From the NCBI GenBank assembly GCA_902651635.1, contig CACRSC010000012.1, positions 980,944-1,044,943 on the forward strand: a stretch of DNA of 64,000 nucleotides. Direction: 5' to 3'. Source of the DNA: Mastigamoeba balamuthi (Eukaryota > Evosea > Mastigamoebida > Mastigamoebidae). The translations under genes and the position numbers were made by a program. Below are positions 23,578 through 32,500 of the stretch, piece by piece (position 1 is the first letter of the stretch; each line of letters starts with the position of its first letter). The notes under the pieces are model-generated. The model was not told the DNA's origin. It did not search any database and saw only the letters and a list, made by a program, of their open reading frames with translations.

Positions 23578-24573
23578 TGCGTCGTCTGGGTCGTCGCCCT
23601 GCGGTCCCGTCACGGCTCGCATGCACTCTGTGCTCACGTCCGCCGTCGACGGCCCCGGCATGCGCATGGTCCTCTTCCTCCAGGGCTGCCCGCACCGCTG
23701 CAAGTTTGTGCGCAGCAGCGCCCGCCGCTCCGCTCCCCCCTGCGCCCGCCCACGCCGCGTTGGCTCAGCGGGTTCCCCCTATCCGCCCAGTGGCCCCTCT
23801 GCTCTTCTCCTTCTCCGATGACGTCCTCACTGAGGTTTTCCCCCTGTTCTCCTTGCAGTGCAGCAACCCCGACACGTGGTCGCTGGCGGGCAGCGCTGGC
23901 ACCGAGACGTCGGTCGACGCCATCGCGGCGCGCGTGGCCCGCCTCAAGCCGTACCTGGTGCGCGGCGGGGGGTTCACCGTGAGCGGCGGAGAGCCGCTGG
24001 CGCAGGCGGGGTTCGTCAGGGCGCTGTTCGAGCGCCTGCACGGCGCCGACCTGCGGCTGCACACGGCCATCGACACGACGGGCTGCGGGACAGGGCCCGA
24101 GGCCTCGTGGTTCAGCGTCCTCGACCACACGGACCTCGTCCTGCTCTGCCCCAAGTCCTTCGACCCCGAGATGTACAGGCAGCTCACGGGCGCGCCCAAC
24201 CACGGCCGCATGCTGCGGTTCGCCCGCGAGGCCAGGGAGCGCAAGGGTGCGGGATGCCCCGGTTCGATTCCCGGTATCTCCTAACATCACTGGATGTATT
24301 GCAGTGGACATGTGGCTGAGGTACGTGCTGATCCCGGGGATGACGGACAAGCCCAAGGACCTCGAGGCCATCGCCAAGTTCACCGAGGAGTTCCCCAACG
24401 TCAGCGTCGTCGACGTGCTGCCGTTCCACGAGCTGGGCAAGCACAAGTGGGAGCAGCTGGGGCTCAGGTACGAGCTCGAGCACATCAAGTTCTGCCCCAA
24501 GGACAAGGCAGACCAGTTCTGCGCAGCCCTCGCCAAGATCGTCCGCCCCGGCGTCGCCGTGCAGTGCTCATAG
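23444..24573 (+). CDS. pflA: Pyruvate formate-lyase activating enzyme (radical SAM)
   Basis: Uses a 4Fe-4S cluster and S-adenosylmethionine to put a glycyl radical on pyruvate formate-lyase, allowing CoA-dependent cleavage of pyruvate to acetyl-CoA and formate without oxygen. ATG 23444. Exons 23444-23707, 23859-24246 and 24305-24573 (TAG). The cluster motif CxxxCxxC is GCPHRCKF plus C: intron 1 splits it just before the third Cys. Other signatures are TSAVDGPGMRMVLFLQGC, VSGGEPLAQAGFV, WLRYVLIPGM and PFHELGKHKWEQLGL, all typical of PflA. The first 60 residues are an extension with a poly-Ser tract from a TCG repeat. It could be an organelle-targeting leader but lacks a clear presequence. Eukaryotic PFL/PFL-AE pairs are known and thought bacterial in origin. 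The lyase itself is not in the window. Confidence 0.93.
23544..23577 (+). repeat. (GTC)n / (TCG)n coding microsatellite
   Basis: About eleven trinucleotide units encode the poly-Ser tract in the N-terminal extension of PFL-AE. Such a tract is prone to length variation. Confidence 0.9.
24247..24304 (+). other. PFL-AE intron 2 carrying a tRNA T-arm / B-box-like sequence
   Basis: The 58-nt intron (GTGCGGG...TTGCAG) contains GGTTCGATTCC at 24261-24271, an exact match to the TFIIIC B-box consensus. It is flanked by CCCGG on both sides, so the stem has one central mismatch, and is followed by TATCTCCTA, which resembles a tRNA acceptor 3' strand. No D-arm or anticodon arm is present upstream, because that DNA is exon. 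This is a tRNA 3' fragment or chance. Confidence 0.5.
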
Positions 24574-24684
24574 TAGCACAGAGCCCCCTTCGCCCTCCTC
24601 CTCTCGCCACCCACACCCTCGGCCACCAAGCTTTTGTTGAACAGTGATGATAAAGAGCGTTGCAGATTCGGCGCTGTGCACAAA

Positions 24685-27600
24685 ATGGAATCGCTCTTTG
24701 TCGGGTAAGTATCGCGGTGCTTTAGTCGCGAAAACCAAAAATAGCGGTCGGCGGCTGCTCGTTCTGCCCTCCGGGCACCGGAGGAGGCCCCCCGAGCGCC
24801 CTCGACGACCTCTGCGCCCTGGACTCGTGCCCCCCGGGCCTTCTCGACGAGCTGCGGGCCTCGGTGGCTTCCCGGGACCACAGCCGTGCTGCCGCTCTGC
24901 TGCAGACGCTCAGCACGGATGCCATCAGTGCCTCGCTCAGGCTGCCAGACTGCCCCGAGCAGTTCGTGGCGCACGTCATCGCGGCGCTCGTCGCCCGCGG
25001 GGAGCGGCCGCGTGCGTGGCACCTGCCCGCGCTTCTGCGGGACGCACCGCACCTGTGCGCGGGCGACTGCGTGGCGCGGGCCGTCATCCGCGGAGACCCC
25101 TCGCTCTGCACCGCGAGGTCTCTGCTTCGGGCCTGCCAGGTGCTGCTGAAACCTTGCCCGCCATTCCTCTCACTGGGCGGGCCGCGCGAAGGCTCCACGA
25201 GGGTGCGAGGGGGTGGCGAGGGCGCTGCTGCACCACGGGGCGGGAGTGGAGTGGTGCGACGGAAGGGGGGCCACCCCGCTGCTGCTGGCCATCACGAACA
25301 ACCTCGACGATTCGCTGGCCTTCGATTTGATCTCGCGGGGGTCCGACGTCCTCGCTCGCAACAACGCTGGCGAGTTCCCTCTTGCAGCGGCCCTTTGCCG
25401 CGAGCGCGAGGTGCCCGAAGACCTAGAAATTGCCATGCTGTCCTCGATTACAGATAGAGGTTAGCCAAAGTCCCCTGTCTGCAGCGACGCAACACTGACG
25501 ACCGGCCTGCCTGCCTGCAGAGAGCAAGAGGGCATTGTGCAAGGGGAGGGCGTTTCTGGCCTCGATGTGCGCCAAGGCTCACTGGCGTACAGCAGCCCTC
25601 CTCGCTGAGATGGGCGCGGATCCGAACGAGCCGTTCAAGGGTCAGAGCGCGCTGCACCACGCGGCGGCGGGCTGCGCCCCAGTCGAACTGGTCTCGCAGA
25701 TCGCCGACTGCATGTCCTCCATCGACGCGCATGACTCGGAAGGCCGCACAGCTCTCCAGGTGACCGTTGTCGTACAGGGAGTTGGTCTTATGAAGCCCAT
25801 TGCAGGTCTCGTTCTCCCTAGGGGCGTGCGCCATCATGATCGACCGAGGAGCGCGGGTGCCGATATCGCTGCTCGACGACATCGTGGTCGTGAGGCAGTA
25901 CGCTGCGTTGTGCCTCGCGGAGCTGCCCAGCGAGGCGGAGCTGCGTGCAAGGTCGCACACTTCCTTCCTTGCGCACGCGTGCCTTCGGGACTCGGAGTCG
26001 CAGCAGAGCGTCCTGAGATTCTACGAGAGCCCCGACGCCCCGGATTGGAGGCACTTCGTTGCGCACGTGGCCGCGAGGTCTGGCAACGTCGGACTTCTTT
26101 CGAGGATCTCGCAGCTTTGTCCCGGCGCCCTCGGAGTACGCGACATGCTAGGCAACACTCCGTTGCACTACGCATGCAAGTGGAGCGTCGAGATCAGTGC
26201 CGTGTTTCTTCTGAAGTCCGCACAGAGTGATGACGATGCAATCGGGGCCATCACGGCCAAGAACTGTGCCGGTCGCTCGCCACTGGACCTTGCTCTCAGC
26301 GGGAGCAGTCCCCGCACAGTGCAGGAGATGCTTCAACTGCAGCTGCCTCTGCGGTGGGTGGAGTCCAAGGGTTTCAATAGCGAGCAGTGCTGCGACGATG
26401 CCTGCGCGCTCTTTACTCAAAGCGTGGTCGCAGCGGGAATAAAGTTCGTCGACGACGAGTTCCAAGCGTCGGGCCTCGAGTCGCATTCACATGCGAACCA
26501 AATCCGATGGACTCGCATCTCGGAGCAGGAGAATCCCGACGCACTCTTTCCTGCCGGTCCGATACATGTCGGCGACATCACACCGGTACCATATCCGCAA
26601 CACTGCCGGATTGCGACTGACTGTCTCTCAAGGGTTTCTGGACACCCAAGTGCTTCCTGACGTGCATCGCTGCACTAGTCGGGCACAATGGGGGTAGCTA
26701 CCTCAAGGAGAGGGTCTTCTACCCCACGAACGAGCAAACCATCAGAGCAGGTGTCCGGGTGCTTCGCCTGCATTCGAAAGAAGGACTACCAACTTTTGTC
26801 GTCGTCGACGACCTGCTGCCTTACTCGAGGCACTGCAACGGGGACCAGAGCGCGGACTGGAGGCCCCTGTTCGCCTCGACGACACAGCCCGTGTGGTACC
26901 TGGCGCTGCTGGAGAAGGCTGCGGCCAAAACGATGGGAGGATACGCGATGCTGGCCAACTTGTCGGAGGACGCTTTCATGATGATGCTAACAGGGGTCAA
27001 GTCGTCCAACCTCTCCCTTGTGCCCGCACTGGACCCTCACAAGTCCATCTGGGGCTCGCTAGTCCGCGACCACTCGGATCCGAATAACGTGCGTTGGGCC
27101 AATACTGCACACATTCCCATCCAAGTTCTCACGCGAGCAACAACCAGAGCTGCCACATGATCGCCACGAAGATGCCGGACCGCAAGGGCGGTGAGAGTCA
27201 GCAATACTGCGTCATTGACGCCAAGACTCTACTCGGACGGTTTCAGTTTCTGCGGCTCTTCGAGCCGAGTGCCAAGCCTCCCACCAGAGCCGCAGCAGCT
27301 GACCGTGGACCGGCCCTTTCCCCTTCGATGATGCAGACGCTCCCGCCGGCGTGGCGGGGGACCGAGATAGGCACGTCCGCAATCGAGTTCTCGTCCGACA
27401 TCGCGCGCAAGTTCTCGAGCATCCGAACATGGCGGGTGCCCTGGCTCCGCGACCGCACGGCGTATACAGTCGCAGTGCGAGTCGAGTCGAGCCTGGCGTC
27501 GTTCAGCGGAGTTGCTCTGCGGTTCGCCCGGAGCGCAAGCGTGATGATCGAGGCGTCTGCTGCGTCCGTGCACTGTGCGCGTGACGTGGTGCTGGTCGGG

Positions 27601-28375
27601 GGCTTCCTCCCGGCGCACATGTTCCGCTTCGGGGAGGCCGAGTGCTCTGTGCGCGAGTACTCTTCTCTGGACGCGATCTCTCGGCACATGAGTGTGCTCT
27701 TCCGCGTGGCCCCCGACGCCTCCGGAAGGGCCGCGAAGGAGCTGCGGATTCACCTCGACGCGGCGTCGTGCTTCGGGGACACGCTGTTCGTCGTGCCCTG
27801 GTGCAAGGCCCGCAGGCAGTGCACATCGGATATCGTGCTCTGCGTGTACGAAGCGGGCAGAGGCCCGGACGAGCCGTCGGCCGTCGACCGTGTGTGCTCT
27901 CTCAAGTTCGGCGTCACGCCAGAGGCCGACGGCCGGCTCGTCACACCCAAATCGCTGGCGGAGAAGCGCGAGATGCTGCAGCAACTGTCGGCAGAAACGG
28001 CCGAGCAAGAGCGCGCTGCCAAGGTCTGACAGAGTGGAATTTTCAACCCAGAACCCCGCTCACCGCCTCTCTGCCGCGCGTCCCCAGGAGGTGCGAGAGC
28101 AGCTCGCTGCGATCGAGAACGAGAACGAGGTGATGAAGCGGAGGCTGGCGCTGCACTCGCTGCACCGCGGGGGCAGTGCCAGCGCGTGGTCTTCGTTCAG
28201 CTCGTCGTGCGGGAGCAGCGCCAGCCTGCTGGGCTCCCGCGCCGGGGCCGCGAGGAAGGCGCTGCCCCTCTCCACGGTCCAGGGCCCCCTGTCGTCGCGG
28301 ATGATGTCCGGGGCTGCGCTGCCGCGCCTGCCCGCCAGCGCAGGGCAGGTGCGGAAAAAGATGGTGGCCCTCTGA
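24685..28375 (+). CDS. Ankyrin-repeat / calpain-like protease fusion
   Basis: Multi-exon gene; a start at ATG 24685 with intron from GTAAGT (24705) is likely but the first splice is unresolved. Stop TGA 28373-28375. The N-terminal half has ankyrin repeats (GRGATPLLLAITNNLDDSLA; FKGQSALHHAAAGCAPVELV; DMLGNTPLHYACKW; CAGRSPLDLALSGSSPRTVQ). A calpain protease core follows. KFVDDEF is the domain entry, and GFWTPKCFLTCIAALV is the nucleophile region with Cys kept but Trp changed to Phe. VVVDDLLPYS and LALLEKAAAKTMGGYAML are calpain core motifs, and SCHMIATKMPD keeps the His. At the catalytic Asn site (usually RNPWG) the sequence reads RLFEPS, so the Asn appears lost. A beta-rich, calpain domain III-like region and a C-terminal coiled coil (EVREQLAAIENENEVMKRRL) end the protein. 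It may be a pseudo-protease or a weakly active one. Confidence 0.75.
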
Positions 28376-28527
28376 CGTTGTTTTCCCCCAGTTCTCCCCG
28401 AATTCTCGGCATGGAATGAAGAAGAAAGAAAGACGGTTTATTTTCCTGCCGTGATTGCACTATGAGATTCGTCCCTCGCACATAATTTACAGTGCAAACT
28501 GCAGTCGCACACCCCAACATCGGCAGC

Positions 28528-30792
28528 ATGCAAACAGAGCAGTCTCCTGTCCCGCCTCCAGCACCGCCGCAGCCCGAGGCCCGCAAGGCGACGCCCAAGG
28601 CCGCCCGCGTGCAGGTGAGCGTCCCGTCGGCGCAGCAGGCGCCGTGCACGGTGCCCGGGGCCCACGCCTCCAGCAGCGCTGCACCGTCGGCTCCGGCCCC
28701 GCAGGCGCCCGCTGCGGCTCCGGCAGAGGCCGGCAGGCAGGTGGCCGGCGGGGTGGACTCTGCGCTGGTCGCCATCACCATCGCGGCCGAGGCGGAGAAC
28801 TGGCTGCAGCGCGTCGACCGCTACCGCGTGGGTGCGCCCCAGAGGCCCCTCCGCTGTTGTGAAAAGGAAAAAAACACACCTTTTTTCCCGTGATGACGTG
28901 TCGCCCGCAATCTCGGCCCGCACAGGCGACGACGGCGCCATCGTGATCCGGCCGATGCCGAGCGTCGTGCAGGACTTCCACCTGCGGTCGCTCACGGACC
29001 CCGCGGCGCGCGTGGTGGGCGTGCGGCTGCTGCGGCGGACGGGCCCCGACGACATCCTGGCCGCACAGATCGGCCGCGAGGCCGAGTTCCAGTTCTCCCA
29101 GCGCGACGTCTCGGACGGCTCGTGGCACCGCGCGACGGTCGTGTCGGTGATGCGGGACACGCTGCTGCTGCGGCTGGCGGGGGACGAGGACCGGGTGGCC
29201 GCGATGAGCGTGCCAGTGCACAACGTCAAGGTGGCCAGGGAGAGCATCAGCCTCGAGGCGGCCCTGCGCGTCGCCCTGTGCACGGGCGTCAGGGGCGACC
29301 ACATGATCGAGTACTCGTACAGGACGCAGGGCATGTCGTGGGTCGCCGAGTACAACGCCGTCATCGACAGCACGTTCAAGTCGGTGAGCACTTACAACTC
29401 GATTGATTGCAGTTCGCTCAATTCAATTGGCAGGTCGAATTGGACGGGGTGTTCGTCATAAAGAACATGTGCGGGAAGACGTTCAGGCAGGCCAAGATCA
29501 CGCTGCAGAAGAACCCCGAGCGCGAGAGGTCGTCCAAGAAGGTCGTCATCAGTGCTCCGGACTCTCCGGCCATCAACCAGAAGCCGGCGTACAAGGAGGT
29601 CGGCCAGATCCGCCAGTACTCGGTGCCCTTCCTCACGGACCTGCCCTCTGGTTCGTTGCCGTGTGCTGAGGTCAATCGGCGGTCTCACCCTCGCACCCAG
29701 GGGAGGACACTAGAGTGCACTTCATGTGCGAGACTCTGCCCGTGTCGGCCGTGTACCTCTTCTGCCAGACGAGCGAGGTCGAGGTCAGCAAGGACATCAT
29801 CCTCGACAGGAACTACAACCCAAAGACTACCAGCGTGTTCGTTACTGCCCTCTGGCGAAACGTTCCAACGTCGGCTCCGCACCATGCAGGATGCAGAGGG
29901 TGATCCAGTTTGCGAACCCCCAAGACGCCTGCCCCGCCGGTCCCCTGCGGATGATGCTGAGACAGGGGCTGGGTAGTCTCGGCCTCAACAACTACGGTCT
30001 GTTCCAAGTGCCTCACACCGAATCAGGCGACCTCATCCGCCTCAGTACGCTCGCACTGCAATCTCGCTCTCCTCCGGTCACCGACCCTGGCTTAACACCT
30101 GAGCAGACGTGGGGCAGACGGACGTGATATCGGGGCATCGCGCACGAGCTGACTTCAGGGTCGACAGGAAGGACCATGTGGTGTCCGAGTCGTTCTGCGT
30201 CTCTGTACACAACTCGACAGACGACGCGTCCGACGTGGTGGTAGAGGAGGTCTTCACACGCTGGCCGATCTGGTCCATCGTCTCTGCGCGCTGCGACGAC
30301 GGGTCCGCGGTGTCGTACACCTGCGTGGGGTCGAACAGAGTCAGGTTCCTGCTGACTGCGCCCGCCTCCTCTGCCAAGACCCTGCTGTACACTGTGGCGT
30401 ACACGGGGTGGCTGTTCCCGGGAGAAGCCGCTCCAGACTCCGCCTCTGCCTTGTCGAAAGACCCCGCGCACGCGTACCAAGTCAGGGGCCATCGAGACGG
30501 GGCAGAGAAAGGAGACAAGGCAGGCGGAGCTGCTCGCAATTCCCTGGCGCCGCACGTTCATGTCAGCCCGCCGCCAGCCTCCCTTTCTCCTGCATCTCCA
30601 ACGCCGCCTCCTGCTGAGGACGGGCTGGCACGCGTTCCGACGCCCGTTCCCCTCATCCCTCGCGAGTGCTCCCCAGAGCAGGACGCTATCGACTCTCGCA
30701 GGTCGCTCAATGTTGAACGCGCCACCGGATCGGAGACACAGCAGCCCGGAGGCAAGGCAGAGAGGAAGAGGCGTTTCATGTGGCTACCCTAA
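28528..30792 (+). CDS. DUF4139-type conserved protein with Ala/Pro-rich N-terminus
   Basis: ATG 28528 (MQTEQSPVPPPAPPQPEARK), stop TAA at 30790-30792, about six exons. After an Ala/Pro-rich leader of about 85 residues, the core resembles the DUF4139 family: EYSYRTQGMSWVAEYNAVID, VELDGVFVIKNMCGKTFRQA (the family's NxTG-like beta segment), FCQTSEVEVSKDIIL, and the C-terminal hallmark VVEEVFTRWPIWSIVSARCD with LLYTVAYTGW. No catalytic residues are known for the family. Members are mainly bacterial, fungal and protist proteins of unknown role. A Ser/Pro/Arg tail after TGW runs to the stop. It could instead be intron read-through. No signal peptide or membrane segment is visible. Confidence 0.65.
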
Positions 30793-31514
30793 TGATCTGA
30801 TCGGCGGTGGTCTTTGGAGTAGTACTAGCAACTAATAGATGCGAACGAAAACTGGTACAGCACAACATACGTTTTTCGAGTTGAATGGGACTGTGCGTCA
30901 ATCAAGCGTACTTTTTGATGTACGCTGTCCGATATACAGGTGAAGGTCACAACGCCTCGTAAAACAACGCATTTAGGAGGAGGAATCGAAATTGATGGCA
31001 ATCCGTCTTTCTCGTGGCTCCGGGCTCGCGCGCCCGAGCACTCATCATAACCGATCAGCAGAGGGGTCTGCCTGATGAACAGATCGTGTGTCCGAGACGG
31101 GCTCACTTGTATCAGCGCAGACACGTTAAGGCCTTGCCAGCCTCCAAAGCAGCAGGCGCACCCACTACTGCCACTCCTATGGCCTGATCGGAGAGATGGC
31201 GTGACAGTCGTGGAATTCCGATGAACTATGTACGTCTCAGAGGTCGCGTTGTTCTATGTAGAACAGTAAGATGGTGGATAGAGCAGACAAGTTGTTGAAC
31301 AAGCCCGCACACGACGACATCAGGGCCCAACATAACCGCACACATTGCATTTTCTGTGGAGGATTTGTTTCGCATCTTCATATTTCTCGTTACTACGTCA
31401 TTGTGACACATGTGCTTACTCACTTGATCGATTTGCCTGGTGCTCTTACCAGAATTCACGAGCATATCAGGCGCCTGGCATATCTCGCCGTCGCGGACCC
31501 GCGAAGCCCACACC
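30793..31514. other. Intergenic, no gene seen
   Basis: The 722 bases of mixed composition lie between two same-strand genes. Open frames on either strand lack ATG starts and domain similarity. Nothing further could be supported. Confidence 0.6.
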
Positions 31515-32340
31515 ATGGTCAATTACTTCGTCTGTGTTGTGGCCCTCGTTGCCTCTGCCCTCGGCACGAGCAGAGCTGCGGAGTGCTCTGTCTATACCGC
31601 ATGCGAGACGTGCATAGCGGCCAACTCCTGCGGTTGGTGCTCACAGCTCCGCACCACTCACATACACCGGCGCCAGGGTGGTTCGGTAGCGGCAACGGCC
31701 AGTGGCGGTGTGTCCCGGGAGACGAGTACACCTGCGCCGACCCCGCGTGCAAAACTGACTCGTTCCTTTACGTGCGTAAATGCAACCTCCGTAGCCGACC
31801 TTCCATTCCGGTGACGTGAAACGGCAGACAAAAGCGCGCTGCCCCGGCGAGCAGCTGAACGACCTCGTCGTCACCCGTAGGTCCGTCAGGAAGTTCGTGC
31901 CTGGCCTCTCGCTCTCGCGCGAGATTGTCACCCGACTGGCCGAGTACGCCGTGTGGGCGCCCGCAGCGCAGTCGGCGCAGCCGCTGCGCTTCTACGCGGT
32001 CTCCAACGCGACGCTGCTGGGCAAAATTGCCTCTGCAATCGCCCCGGACGTCTTCCACGGCGCCCCCATGGTCGTGTTCCTCTTCACCGAGAACGCAGGC
32101 GGGACCGGCGGCGCCTCGGACCTCGACTGCGGGTTCGCTGGGCAGAACGCCCTGCTGGCCGCGCACAACGTGGGGCTCGGGGCCTGCGTCATAGGGATGA
32201 CGAGGGCAGCTCCCGAGGTCGTGAGGGAGGTGCTGGGCGTTCCAGGCTCCTACGAGTTCTGCTTCGCCGTAGCCATGGGCCACCCGGCAGAGTCGCCGGT
32301 CCACGACAGGAATCCCCCTGTGATCCACTGGCTCCCCTGA
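31515..32340 (+). CDS. Secreted PSI-domain nitroreductase-like flavoprotein
   Basis: Three exons. ATG 31515, introns about 31632-31675 and 31772-31827, TGA 32338-32340. A clear signal peptide (MVNYFVCVVALVASALGTSRA) leads to a PSI-like cysteine cluster (CSVYTACETCIAANSCGW, then WRCVPGDEYTC). The rest, about 170 residues, is a compact nitroreductase: VTRRSVRKFVPG (FMN phosphate Arg/Ser region), WAPAAQSAQPLRFYAV, and CGFAGQNALLAAHNVGLGAC. The family are FMN enzymes that reduce nitro compounds, quinones or flavins with NAD(P)H and are normally cytosolic or mitochondrial. A secretory leader plus an extracellular-type PSI module would put it in the endomembrane lumen or outside the cell, where NAD(P)H is scarce. 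It may have another role. Confidence 0.75.
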
Positions 32341-32500
32341 AGCAGCTGTGTGGGTACAGGTGAGTGCATCAGGCAGCGCTGCTGCCACGTGAACATAGAA
32401 TCTCGACCAGGATTGCCAGATCTTTAGATCTTATTGGACACACTCTTCTTTCCGTGTTCGGAGTGCTTGGGCAGCGGGGATCGCGATCACCACCACCACC

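Noticed and set aside
30825-31522. Small minus-strand frames between the DUF4139 and nitroreductase genes
   Set aside because: Starts are not ATG and no conserved sequence is visible.
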